The notes beneath the pieces were generated by a model. It was not told the origin of the DNA and did not search any database. It was given only the letters and a program-made list of their open reading frames with translations. Shown here piece after piece: positions 11,584 through 22,559 of a stretch of DNA of 64,000 nt; position 1 is the stretch's first letter; each line of letters starts with the position of its first letter. The stretch covers positions 16,936,001-17,000,000 of the forward strand of contig OX327697.1 of NCBI GenBank assembly GCA_946807835.1, read 5' to 3'. The DNA is from Ailanthus altissimus (taxonomy: Eukaryota > Streptophyta > Magnoliopsida > Sapindales > Simaroubaceae). The translations under genes and the position numbers were made by a program.

Positions 11584-13390
11584 AAGTGTTGTGGATAACC
11601 AAACAAAAAGATTTTACTATAGTATTTTTTTTAAATTATTCTAAAAAGTTTTAATGGTATTGATAGTAGGATTATTTATATTCATTAAATTAATAGTTAA
11701 GTATCATCAGCTTTAATCTTTGATTTGATTTAACGATTTAAATTATTTTAGATATTATACTGGAATTTTAATTCTAATATCATAAAATGATTGATTTTTC
11801 TATTGCTTTTTCTTTTTTAAATTAAATTGTTGATGCTAAATTTTACAATTTTATCATTTATTTAGCTAAAGATAAGGTGTGAAGGCAATCATACAACTTT
11901 TTTTAATATATTTATTAGCCGCCAACAAATTATATATTTTTTACATTTAGAAAAGAAACCAAACTCTCTCTAAAACAAAATAATACATTATGATTTAATA
12001 CTCTTTGGAATCAAATAATAGATATAAATTTTGAGTTATATTACATGATTTTTTTTAATTTATTCTTTTACATATGCATTACTTGTTGCAATATGAAAGT
12101 GAGGATATTTTATAAAAGTTTTTATAATTTTTTTTTCAAAATGCTTTATGAAGGAAATATTATTTAGGAGTAATGTAGTTATACATTTTAATTTTATTTC
12201 AAATTCATAGGTTGAACAAGGTAAAATTGTTTAAGAGTCAATGTGTTGATGGTGCACAACAAAATAAGAAAGCAGATTGTGCACAATGAAATTGTTGAGG
12301 ATTTCATCCCATACAACTTTTTTTTTCAAAAAACAATAGGCGTGATATTCTCGATAATGCTCAATAAAATTGTCGAGCACTTTATTTTTATTTTTAAAAT
12401 TTTGCTCACAAAGTACTCAACATTGTTGTCGAGCACTTTATGCTTTTTTTCTTTTTTTAAATTTTGCTCAAAAACATTTTTTGTTAGCATGTGATGATTA
12501 CACTTCACAGAAATATTGAGTATAAGCTAAATTGTATTGTTCTAGTGATAATATTTGTATACCCCTAACTTAACGTTAAGGGTTTAAGTTTTGATTCAAT
12601 AGAATTGTAGAGTATTTAATAAAATTTTGGTTTACCTACTTATTGTTAGTTACTTAAAAAGTTATTTGCTATAAAATTTACATTTTTCATTGATTTAGTT
12701 TGTTAACTTGTATTGAAATGTTAACAAAAATTTATTTCTAATAAGTTATTTCATCTATTATATTTTCAACAAATATCTTAAACTGAAAATTGCCCAACAA
12801 AGTCACTCAATAAATTCAGCCATGTAATATGAGTCTTATGCTGTATTTGTTGGTTGGAATTTGTGAAAAATTCGGATTTGGGGTAGAACAATTGAACAAG
12901 TGACATCAGAGGGTTTTGAAGAGCTTGTATAAAGAATGTTACTAGAAGTAAAAGAGAGTTGAAGAAAATAAGGGATAAATTATCTTCGCACTCCTATTTT
13001 TGACTAAATAATATGATAAATTTATGGGACTCAATTAAAATGATAAAAGCCCATAAATTTTAACCAAATAAAATTTAGAACTCAAAGAAATCCGTTGGAT
13101 GATTAGAAAATTAGAAAAGAAAAAAAAAGGTTTAGAAGAATATTCCGCCGTGGAGACCGGATCTCCACCGGTGAAACCGTCTTATGAAAACAAATCAGGA
13201 AAAAATGAGTAGCTGTAAAGTATAAACCTAAACAGTTACAAGAAATGGAAGAAAATGAATGGGCCCACGGAAGCCTAAACCGACAAGAAAGATAATAATA
13301 GAAAAAGAATAGTTAGTTAGTTAGTTGACGAAATTAGCGGAAGAAGGCAGTAACTGAATTTTAAAAATGGAAAGTAAGGGGATGGGATGC
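11584..13390. other. Intergenic AT-rich region
   Basis: No gene recognised. It contains an imperfect tandem duplication at about 12360-12480, each copy carrying gtcgagcactttat followed by a T-rich run and aaattttgctca. The right part, upstream of 13400, should include the promoter of the PI4K gene. Confidence 0.5.
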
Positions 13391-13399
13391 GATTTGTGA

Positions 13400-14090
13400 A
13401 ATCGGTAACAGGTCTTGGTGTTGTGTTTGTGTTCTGTGTTGCAGTTCGTCCCTTTCCCTTCCTTCCTCTTTCTTCCCTGAATGCCTTCAGTGTTCAGGGT
13501 ATGATGACCCACATCATTTTTAAGATTTTTTGTTCTTAATTTCCTGTATTATTGTTATTATCTCGGGGCTGCAGTATGATTGTTTTTTTCTTACTGAAAT
13601 TTTGATTACGGGGAATTTACGAATTGATATACTTGTGCAGAAATTTTGGCGATTTATGAGCGGAGGAGCTAGGGAATTACATGATATGGTTTGTTTCTGT
13701 TTCTCTGATTTTTTTTTCCCTGTATTTTTGTTTTCTATTAAATGCATTACAATTATGTATGCGATGGATGGATTAAAGATAAGGCGAAACTCATGTTGTA
13801 GGTCGTTTGCCAATTCAAGGAAATGAATTCAGCACTTTCAACACCTGAATGCCAATGCCTGGTAAGGAAAATGGTAATTTCTGACTAATTCTCATATCAT
13901 GCTTTTTTCTTCTTCTATTTTTATTTTTATTTTTGGTCTATACATATTATTTTTTTCTAAAATGGGAATGCAGGTATGTGATGGCTCATCTCTCAGGGAA
14001 GACTAATAATCAGAAAATCTCTGTGAAGAAGGAAAAGTGTCCTTGGCATGAGCAGCTGCTGCCAATTTCACCTGCATTAGAATCTTCAAG
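13400..14090 (+). other. 5' untranslated leader of PI4K gamma with two introns
   Basis: Splice signals suggest a first non-coding exon ending at 13498 (CAGG/GTATGATG), an exon 13802-13861 (acceptor after TTGTAG, donor CTG/GTAAGG) and a third exon from 13974 (acceptor after ATGCAG) leading to the ATG at 14091. The first exon contains a pyrimidine-rich stretch typical of plant leaders. The transcription start is not located. The spliced leader would hold one short upstream reading frame starting at 13825 and ending before the main ATG (near 14006). Confidence 0.6.
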
Positions 14091-15788
14091 ATGGCAGTAA
14101 CCATTGATCAACATCACGGGTTCAAGCCATTTAGCCGATCCCAAAAATGCAGACTCCAATCCTTCACTCAGTTGGACTACACCATTCTTGAACTTAACCA
14201 AACCACTCTTGCTCACTCCTTAAAACAAGCACTTGATGTTGCTAATATTCACCGAAGCTTCTCCACTCCTTGCCTTTCCGTAGGCACTAACGTTGGTGAT
14301 GAATTTGATACCAATCAGAGGATTGAAATTCTCGGTGGCAGAGGAGCCCCGCGTGTACGCGCTCTTGTGGTTGAAGTTGCCATTGCTTTAGCCTCTGGCA
14401 GCATTGAGCCTATTCTGGTTTCAAGTGGACTAGGCGGGGCTTACTTCTTGCCTGGCCGAAATGGTGATATTATTGCAGTAGCAAAGCCTATTGACGAAGA
14501 ACCTTTGGCCTTCAACAATCCCAAGGGCATTGGAGGTCTGATGCCTGGCCAACCTGGCTTGAAACGTTCCATTCGTGTAGGTGAAACTGGAATCCGCGAA
14601 TTGGCTGCCTATCTTCTTGACCATGATGGATTTGCTGATGTTCCTCCAACAGCATTAGTCAAACTTTCTGATGTCGGGTTCAATGTGAATGAAACAGCGG
14701 CAGTCTTAACCACACCTTATAAGATTGCCTCACTCCAACGTTTTGTAGAACATGACTTTGACTCCGGAGAGCTAGGTTCTTCTAGCTTTTCAGTTGCTTC
14801 CGTCCATAGGATTGGGATTTTAGATGTAAGACTCCTAAATCTTGATAGGCATACCGGGAACATGCTAGTTAAGAAACATCAGCGCCAGGAAAATTATGCC
14901 GGTGAGGCAGCAGAGCTTGTACCCATAGACCATGGGCTTTGCCTGCCTGAGTGGCTAGATGATCCATATTTTGAATGGCTACACTGGTCCCAAGCTTCAG
15001 TGCCTTTTTCGGAGTGTGAACTTGAGTACATATGCAACCTTGATCCACACAAAGATGCAGAGATTTTGAGAACCGACCTTCCTTCTGTAAGGGAGTCATC
15101 TATTCGGGTGCTCGTACTTTGCACCATTTTCCTGAAGCGAGCTGCTGCAGCCGGTCTTTGTCTAGCTGAAATGGGTGAAATGATGACTAGGCAGTTTTGT
15201 GGTGGAGAAGAAAATTGGAGTGAATTGGAGTCTCTTTGTGCAAAAGCTAAGGAGAGAGTGATGATGAATGTGTCAGATGATGAAGAAGAGGAGAGTAATG
15301 GTAGTAGCACAGAAAGTGAAGATGAGTTCGAATTGTTTCAATTTGATAACGAAAATGAAGAAAATTCAAACGAGGTTATCGATCTTAATCTCACTCCGCA
15401 GTCACTGAACCTGCCTAATTACGTGTCTAAGCCACCTAAAGTTCCAAAGTTATCATCAGCAAGATCAATGCCTGGATTACGCGATGCTGCACTTTCTCCA
15501 CTACATGAGGGAAATGGCATTGAAGAAGATGAAACTGACAAAAAAGACATAATCAGAGATAATGGTGTTCGCACTGATGAGAACAAAACGGAGGCCTTGA
15601 CAAAGAGCCTGAGTTTCTCAGTACGAAACTGCAACAACGGTGAAACTGAGGGCATTACCTTCGAAGACATGAATGAAGGTGAGTGGGAAATGTTTTTGGA
15701 AACTTTTGAGGGGCTTTTGCCTGAAGTATTTGAGGGCAGAAAGGGCATGGGATTGAAGAAAAGGTTGGGATCTTCATGCGAGTTCTGA
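14091..15788 (+). CDS. PI4Kγ: Phosphatidylinositol 4-kinase gamma (type II PI4K family)
   Basis: A 565-residue intact, intronless reading frame. Type II PI4K-like proteins of plants have a PI3/4-kinase fold; members phosphorylate phosphatidylinositol at the 4 position or act as protein kinases. The catalytic domain spans about residues 105-390: glycine-rich loop GLGGAYFL (113-120), Lys in AVAKPIDEEP (129-138), catalytic loop HRIGILDVRLLNLDRHTGN (239-257) with DRHTGN, and metal-binding IDHGLCLPE (279-287). No ubiquitin-like domain precedes it, which resembles the Arabidopsis gamma 1/8 type rather than gamma 2-4. An acidic linker (DDEEEESNGSSTESEDE, 396-412) and DLNLTP (431-436) lie in the variable C-terminal tail. 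The first ATG after the leader introns is taken as the start. The assignment to family is firm, to subtype tentative. Biochemical activity of gamma members varies. Confidence 0.93.
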   Translation: MAVTIDQHHGFKPFSRSQKCRLQSFTQLDYTILELNQTTLAHSLKQALDVANIHRSFSTPCLSVGTNVGDEFDTNQRIEILGGRGAPRVRALVVEVAIALASGSIEPILVSSGLGGAYFLPGRNGDIIAVAKPIDEEPLAFNNPKGIGGLMPGQPGLKRSIRVGETGIRELAAYLLDHDGFADVPPTALVKLSDVGFNVNETAAVLTTPYKIASLQRFVEHDFDSGELGSSSFSVASVHRIGILDVRLLNLDRHTGNMLVKKHQRQENYAGEAAELVPIDHGLCLPEWLDDPYFEWLHWSQASVPFSECELEYICNLDPHKDAEILRTDLPSVRESSIRVLVLCTIFLKRAAAAGLCLAEMGEMMTRQFCGGEENWSELESLCAKAKERVMMNVSDDEEEESNGSSTESEDEFELFQFDNENEENSNEVIDLNLTPQSLNLPNYVSKPPKVPKLSSARSMPGLRDAALSPLHEGNGIEEDETDKKDIIRDNGVRTDENKTEALTKSLSFSVRNCNNGETEGITFEDMNEGEWEMFLETFEGLLPEVFEGRKGMGLKKRLGSSCEF

Positions 15789-16050
15789 AAGGAAGAACAA
15801 GTAAGACAAAGAGATGGGAGTGGCGATGCTTGCTTGTATTCTAGTATGGTGAAGCTGTACATTATTGCCTAAATGACCCTAGTTTAGATGGCTGTAGATA
15901 AATTAATCTTAGGACACCAAATGGAAAAGCGATTGGCGTATTGCCATCCTTCCAATTTACATCTGCTTATTATTTCTTCCTTTTTACTGTTATTGCTGTA
16001 CATTGACATAGAATTTGTGAGCTACCTTGAACATTATTAAGTAATTGTAT
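15789..16050 (+). other. Presumed 3' untranslated region of PI4K gamma
   Basis: T-rich sequence follows the TGA at 15786-15788, with AATAAA-like signals not exact (ttgtattattgc, about 16045). The end of transcription cannot be fixed. Confidence 0.4.
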
Positions 16051-16329
16051 TATTGCATTTTCTTTTCACTATTTTTTTAATTCATTTTAATTCTTCTAGG
16101 TTCTTTCCTCGCACCAACTTACAAATCTGCTTCAAGTATATTAGATTTTACTTACATTCCTACATGACTTCGATCTGGGAAACCTTTTTCTTCCTATCAT
16201 TTTCTCTAAAACCTTGTTAATTCTGCTCGAGGGGCATCTGCTAATCTGAAGTTGGCTTGGCTAGGTGATTTCCTAGGAAAGGAACCTACTGTAATAACTA
16301 CAAGGCATTGAATATTGAACAATCTTTTT

Positions 16330-17355
16330 ACTAAGGAATAGAGACGGAACTAAGTTTTGAGTTTTTGAGGGTTAAATCATAACATAAAATTTTAAATTTA
16401 GTAAAATAAATTTTTATTTTATGTTAATAATAGATTAACTAAAAAAAATATATTGTTCGGAACTTTAGTATAATCTACAATTGGCGATGAAGTATAAATT
16501 TTATAGTATTTTTTTTAAAAAAATTGATCAATTATAAATAGTTTTCTCTCTATATTGTATTATTGGTAAAATTAATTTCATATCTTAAAATTAATAAATT
16601 CAAAGCAAAAGTACAAAGACCAAAATCCATAAAAAATGCATATAAAGTAATAATAATATGATTTTAAAAAACTAACTATTATATAAATAAATTATTAAAA
16701 TATTTAAAAGATTCTAACCTACATATTTCTTGATTTCAAAAAATAAAAAAACTTACTTATTTCTTGGAGAATTTTTTCTTAACCTTTAAATTAGGAAAAA
16801 GAGTTTGATACAAATTTGAAGAGAAACAAAATCACTAATGTATGGTGTTTCATAATTGTGATTTTATTTATATAAGTTAAATTAGAAAAAAAATTCTATA
16901 TATGAAAAAAATTACAAAGTTTAAATTCATTTGTATTAAAAAAAAAAGATGTATATCATCTTCCATGTAAGAAAAAAAATTATAAATATAAAATCTTTTA
17001 TGTATTAAGGAAAAGATATATAAATAGGCACATTTATAAATATAAAATTATTTTTTATTAAGATAAGATAATGAAATTAGAAAAATGTAAAAATAGAAAT
17101 CACTTCTAAATTAAAAATTATTTTTTATTAGAAAAAAATAAAATATTATTTGAACATTAAATAATGTATTAAAAAGTAAGTATTTAATATTGGTAGAGAC
17201 CTTTTTTTAAATTGATAATTTAATTCACTATGTATAAAAATTTTGAAAGAAATTTTGAGAGGCTAAAATAGTTATTTTAAACTAAGAAATTATATACATG
17301 TACAAATTTAAAGGGGCTGTTGGCCTCCCTAGGCCTGCAACAGTTCTGCCTATGC
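16330..17355. repeat. Possible non-autonomous DNA transposon (hAT-like ends)
   Basis: The AT-rich block starts near gagacggaactaag and ends near ggcctgcaacagttctgcc. The ends are imperfectly inverted (agacggaacta against RC gggcagaactgtt-like sequence), resembling the common plant repeats that end in variants of CAGGGGCGGA. There is no transposase and no clear 8-bp target duplication, so this is tentative. Confidence 0.3.
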
Positions 17356-18925
17356 TTAAGTAAGTAACTGTTATACAAGTATTTGCAGTTCTAGAGACCA
17401 TAAATAAATAGGTTTTAACTACATATATTTATGAAAGAAAGTAGGTTGTGTTTGTGTACAATACATAGTTGATCAGGTCTCCTATATTAATATATGAAGT
17501 TTTTACAATTAGCCCATATTTTTAAACAGTATTCTTTTCTACCCATAAATATAAGAGTTAATTTTTTGTAATTAAGAAATTGGTAGTTGAATAATTTTAC
17601 CCCTAACATATTTTTTTCTACAAAATCAACATTATATAAACTATTGATTTTGGATGTGATATTGTGTAGATCCGCTTTAAGAATAAAGTTGATCTTAAAT
17701 TTGAAAATTGGTTAATAATTTTTAAAATTTTTGTTGTAATTTGTAGTTTGTGACAAAAAATTATGAAAATAATTAAATTTTGAGTAAAATAAGTAAACAA
17801 TAGGTAGATTATATTATAAATGAGTTAAAATTAGGTGGAAAAAAAATCCAATCAAAAGTGATCAAAAATAAAGGATTCTACAAAAATCGTCCTCGCCAAA
17901 TGCAATTCGCGAGCGTATTCACACGACACATGATTGGGCGAGCAGTCACCCCTCCTACTCGGCTGGGTACATTTGTACAAATGAATATTTTATTAAAAAA
18001 AGTTGAATTTTTTCAAAGGTGAATTTTTCTTTCTTGATTCACCCTATTTCTCTCTCTATTCATTCAATTTCTTTTGTATTTCATTACACTACATTTCGAT
18101 GCCTTTTAATTTGTAAAATAAATATAAAAAATTTTAAAATTTTCAATTTGTTAAGAAAAATGGTTCAAATATTTTGAAGAAAAGAGAAAATATAATTCAA
18201 TGGCATAATTATTCAACTATCAATTTTTTTGCTATAAAAGATCAAACTCCTACATTTATAATTGAAAAAGATTATTACCTAAAAATATATGGACCAATTG
18301 TGAAAAAAAAATCTTATTAATATTAGTCTGGCACGATTAGTTTTAGAAGTCAAAGATTAAACGAGGTCATTATCCTTAAAATTTTAACTTATGATAAATT
18401 AGGCAGTTGATTTAGCTGCGCTTCCACTTATATGCTAATTGTATTGAGTGTATTTGGGGCAATATGCTTATTAAAAACAAAAACAAAAACAGAGGCAAAA
18501 GATAACCATCCATCTTAATGTTACAAAGTAGAACTGCAGATGGCACTAAGGGAGATTCCATTGATAAATAGAACCTGCCTTTGTTAATGGGTTATTATTT
18601 AGTTTGCTCCCTTCAGAACCACCGGAAAGAGGTAATATAAAAATGCATGGCATGCAACGTATAACGTTGTAAAAATTACTTGCAAGTGAAGACCCCTCAA
18701 ATAACGCTGCAGACTACTCATTTGAATGCCTAATTTTCATTTCAAATAAGTAATCACCCAACTCAGCTCATACATGTATACCCTATATAGATCTACACCT
18801 GTCCACTATTACAACCTAATAATTTTCAAAAGGAACACATCTTGAGCTAAGTTCAAACTTTCTTGCAAATATAGCCTTGTTTCATTACAACAAATTTATT
18901 TTTTAATAGACTATTAATATCCATT
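17356..18925. other. Intergenic AT-rich region
   Basis: No coding potential seen. A short GC-richer patch at 17885-17970 (ttcgcgagcgtattcacac, then actcggctgggtac) stands out from the surroundings. I cannot assign it. Confidence 0.4.
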
Positions 18926-18930
18926 ATAAT

Positions 18931-19007
18931 TGTTAAAGATAATAATTGCAGTCGTAATTATTGGCTTTTCATATTTATGTTTACACTCTATTATCATAAT
19001 TGTTAAC

Positions 19008-19045
<38 letters not shown>

Positions 19046-19200
19046 TTACATTGTAACTAATTTAAATTGGTGCCTGTATAAATGTTCATTATGTAACCAT
19101 TTCATAAAAATCAATATAATAGAGATATAATCTAATAGTGGTTACCGGTTTCCTCTCAGCTCACTCTCTCCCACTCTTCCACTTTCCCAATTAACTAACA
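18931..19200 (+). repeat. 5' LTR of small LTR element
   Basis: It begins TGTTAAAGATAATAATTGC and ends ATTAACTAACA. It carries an (AT)n run at 19012-19037 that is nearly absent from the 3' LTR and so expanded after insertion, or contracted in the other copy. Confidence 0.85.
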
Positions 19201-19513
19201 TAATTTCAAAGCCATAAGTCTTTGGCCTCCTATTCTTTTGCCGAATTTTTGTTAGAACAGTGTTTTCTTGAAATTGTTCACTCACTATTCACCTCCTCCC
19301 AGGCAACTATTATAGAGCCATACGATCTCTGGCTTCCTCTCCCTACTCAAAATCAATTTCATTCAGGTTCTCTCTTTGCCAGAATTTTCATCGAATAGAT
19401 TTTGAGTAACTGTTCACTTTTTTCGATCACTGTTCATCCCTTACTGGCACTGTTTCAATCATTATCACCTACAGTCGAGAACTGTTCATCCATCGTCAGT
19501 CACTATTTACAAT

Positions 19514-19879
19514 TTGAAAATTTTGCTAAATCTCTACTTTCAGTCACAGATCAGTCGTGCAAATCTTGTTGACTTTTATTTCGGCCAGAAAAGTCTCCAT
19601 TTCAGCAAACCAAATCTTGTTGACTTTTATTTCGGCCAGAAAAGTCTCCATTTCAGCAAACCGAACAATTTTCTAATCACTGTTCACTGCCATTGGTTAC
19701 TATTTCAGCACTATTCATTGTTGTCAGTCATTATTCTCGAGCGTGACTATTCACCATCCACCTCAAAAGGTGTAGAACATTCCGACCGTTCTAACCCCAC
19801 CGAAATCACTTCAATCCAATATCGGCGTAGTCCGCAATTGCCACTTAAAGCCTTAGCCACCATCTATCATCCAACTTAA
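19514..19879 (+). other. Interior open stretch with a 51-bp tandem duplication
   Basis: An open stretch of 121 codons inside the small LTR element. It contains a near-perfect tandem duplication of about 51 bp (19559-19661) encoding NLVDFYFGQKSLHFSKP twice. I recognise no domain. The interior is C-rich, with repeated ctgttcat motifs, and there is no sign of gag or pol. The open frame is probably fortuitous. Confidence 0.4.
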
Positions 19880-20723
19880 ATCTCGGCCCTTTCCCAATGC
19901 AGTACTATACACCGCCCATACTAGGATGTTCAGAGGACACTTGCCATCCCAGCATCACTGGAAACTTCTTTCCAATTAATGTCCTCATGCGCATACGCGC
20001 CTCCAAACCCCACTACCCCCATTCACCTTCTAACTCCGGTTTGCTCCATTTTTCGAAGTGTTCCGTTACCGCCACCACCGTGTGACTCCTCTCTACCGAA
20101 TCTATCAATCCCAGGTTCCCTTTTGAAATTCTAGTGATCCGATTTACAATAAGGGTGTCTTTGCAAACTTTTCAAAGTTGTCCTCGGGTCAGTTTGTAAA
20201 ATTTCTGAACATTCATGGACATGCTTTTACTTATATAATGTGTCCTACAATTTCAAAAATTCTTAGGGTCATATAGTAATTTTGTCACTTTTGAGGAATT
20301 CTATAATTTTTAGAAGTTTCAAGGTTGTTTTGTCATTTCATAATTTTTGGGTCATTTTGTAATTTTTCAATTTCTATGGGTCTTTTTTTAATTTTTGTAA
20401 TTTTAAATAAATTGGTGGATAAATCAGTCAATGCGCTTGTCACTCTCTGACAAACTAGTCACTCTCCGACAACATTGTTATCGCCGGAAGGTTACTACTC
20501 GCCGAAAGGCACCGCAACGTCGTCACTTTCCAACAAATTGTTGCATCTCTCCGATAATTGTGGCATCTCTCTCCAACAATGGTGACATCCCTCTCCGACA
20601 ATGGTTGTCTCTCTCTCTAACTATGGTTACCTCATTTGACAGTGATTGTCTCTCAACTACATCACCACATCTATAATCTCCTTTCCAAACTCAAGCATCT
20701 GTAATCTTGAGTTTGATGGCGGA

Positions 20724-20971
20724 TATTAAAGATAATAATTGCAGTTGTAATTATTGACTTTTCATTTTTTTTGTTCACACTTTATAGTCACAATTGGACT
20801 ATTATATATAATTGTTTACATTGTAACTAGTTTAAATTGGAGTCTATATAAAGGCTCATTCTATAACTATTTAATAATAACCAATATAGTAGAGATGTAG
20901 TCTATCGGTGGTTACTGGTTTTCTCTCAACTCACTCTCTCCCACTCTTCCGCTTTCCTCAATTTACTAACA
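20724..20971 (+). repeat. 3' LTR of small LTR element
   Basis: It aligns with the 5' LTR from TATTAAAGATAATAATTGC (first TG mutated to TA) to TTTACTAACA. The flanking GATGGCGGA just before it may be the polypurine tract. Confidence 0.85.
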
Positions 20972-20976
20972 ATAAT

Positions 20977-21900
20977 ATTGAATTATTGATTCTATTTGAA
21001 AGAAGAATTGCAAGCAGTTTCTCTCACAAATTTCACAATAATTTTGTGAAAAGTGATTAGGGGTTTAAGATAGCTGTTATTTAAAAAGGAACTTATTTAT
21101 AGTAGCCAATTGACTCTAGAACAGAAAAGAAAGAAACCATTAAGCAATCATTTGCAACACCAAAACCACCCTAAATGGGAATATGATACTTAGACCCAAA
21201 ACAAGAAATTCTGGTCCTTCTGAAGTTCTGCCAGGAAATACCTATCTTTGCATATGAAGTAAACTTCTGAAATTGGGTGAAGTAAATTGATTCACTAACG
21301 TCAACCTAACATAAATTCACATATTCTAATAAACAGTCATGACGAAGCAATATTCTCATAAGCACTTATTGTCAATTGAGACCATGTTTAAACAGACAAA
21401 GAACTTCGGCCTAAGTTCTGGTTTCATTGAGACAGAAATAAGAAACAATAATAATAATCCTGTAAACCTTCAATAAAGGGTAATGTCAATAAAGCAACAC
21501 ATATAAGAAAACAATTAAACATTGGTGAAATGTCAAGAGAAACGAAGAATAGACTAATTTGTATTAAATTTAAGAAAGCGGGATATGTGCATAAGAATAA
21601 GTTGGTGAGATATGGACAATTAGAACAAGTTTTTCCAGAATACCCAAATTCCAGAGCAATAGCAATGCAGAGTAATAAAAGTCCACATGCACGTGTATGA
21701 AGCTCTAATTGCATACAACAACCGTTCAAGGATGTAGTTGAAAATCTTATCTCATTGATTCATATAATATATACAAAAAAAGTCTTCCCAGCGATAGTAG
21801 TTACACACCTTGAAATTCGAAAATGCCCGATGTAAAACAAAACATTCATGAAAAGGGAAAAGCAAAAGCCAGCAAACATGCAAAACCCAGATCTCAGATC
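20977..21900. other. Intergenic, including 3' flank of the exonuclease gene
   Basis: Nothing recognisable. The stretch next to 21900 should include the 3' untranslated region of the minus-strand exonuclease. Confidence 0.4.
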
Positions 21901-22539
21901 TCAATACTGATCCTGGAGAATCCTCCCAATCTCAAAGCTAACGAAGGAATCAACACAAGCATACTGAATCTGATCATGGGTAAGCAAAAACCGATCCCAC
22001 TTGCTCATCGTAACCCTCTTCGGCTTCTGAATCTCCTTTCTCAATACTTCCCACGCCAATGCTTTCAATCCAGCGTTCTTCAGATCGTTTCTCCCCAGCT
22101 TAGCAACAGCCAGCTCGCACAAATCAATCACCTTACCAACAACTCTCAGGCCATAATCGTCTTCAAGCTTTTCCACATCTTTATGAATCCCAACGCCCAC
22201 GAAGGAGTAGTTCTCGTTCGATAAAAAGTCTACGAGTGAGCGGGGGATGGTGTCGGCGTGAATGAGTTGGAAGACGAGGCAGCGGCAGCCCACGCAGAGC
22301 TGGAGGGTCGCTACTGGGTTTTGCTCGCCGCGTCTAAAGTTTGGGCGCCACTCGACGTCGAAGCCGACGACGAGACGGTGGAGCCTGCGGCGGTGGATGT
22401 GCGTGATCTCCGAGATCCAGACGTCGACGGGGGTTTCACGGTGGGTGACTACTGTTCGGATCTGGTCGTCGAAGAAAGTGACGTCAAAGATGTCGTGTGA
22501 GTCGTACCGCAACTGGTGGTCGTAGATGCTCACCATCAT
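21901..22539 (-). CDS. Werner syndrome-like 3'-5' exonuclease (DEDDy, RNase H fold)
   Basis: A 212-residue intact single-exon protein. It is an exonuclease domain of the WRN/RNase D type, which removes nucleotides from 3' ends with two metal ions. All four acidic residues and the tyrosine are present: VGFDVEWRP (D61, E63, ExoI), GVGIHKDVEKL (D121, ExoII) and QIQYACVDSFVSF (Y193-x3-D197, ExoIII of the DEDDy type). There is no helicase or HRDC domain, in keeping with the short plant WEX-like proteins. Base composition over 22240-22440 is much richer in G+C than the surroundings, as expected for a coding exon in this AT-rich region. The start is the first of two Met codons, so initiation at the second is equally possible. 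The natural substrate is not known from sequence. Confidence 0.93.
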   Translation of the reverse strand: MMVSIYDHQLRYDSHDIFDVTFFDDQIRTVVTHRETPVDVWISEITHIHRRRLHRLVVGFDVEWRPNFRRGEQNPVATLQLCVGCRCLVFQLIHADTIPRSLVDFLSNENYSFVGVGIHKDVEKLEDDYGLRVVGKVIDLCELAVAKLGRNDLKNAGLKALAWEVLRKEIQKPKRVTMSKWDRFLLTHDQIQYACVDSFVSFEIGRILQDQY

Positions 22540-22559
22540 TTTGGTTTTGTTTAGGGTTT

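Larger units (their letters stand above)
18931..20971 (+). mobile_element. Small non-autonomous Copia-type LTR retrotransposon
   Basis: It has two directly repeated ends (270 bp and 248 bp), perfect 5-bp target duplications ATAAT at 18926-18930 and 20972-20976, and a decayed tRNA-Met-type primer site right after the left LTR (19201-19213; 8 of 12 positions of TGGTATCAGAGC, followed by CATA). The 1.5-kb interior lacks gag and pol. At 2.04 kb it fits the small non-autonomous LTR class, although the interior is longer than in classical TRIMs. The two LTRs differ at many positions, so the insertion is old. Confidence 0.85.

Noticed and set aside
14869..15310. Minus-strand open stretches opposite the PI4K gene
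   Set aside because: Mirror frames of a well-supported kinase gene; no domain and low-complexity Ser runs from the acidic linker.
19012..19037. (AT)n tract
   Set aside because: Simple microsatellite within an LTR; noted there, not a feature of its own.
21424..21729. Minus-strand 101-codon open stretch with Cys and Leu
   Set aside because: No recognisable family, no splice or promoter context; probably chance in the 3' flank of the exonuclease.
22258..22525. Plus-strand open stretches opposite the exonuclease
   Set aside because: Shadows of the G+C-rich exonuclease coding region, which has all catalytic residues on the minus strand.
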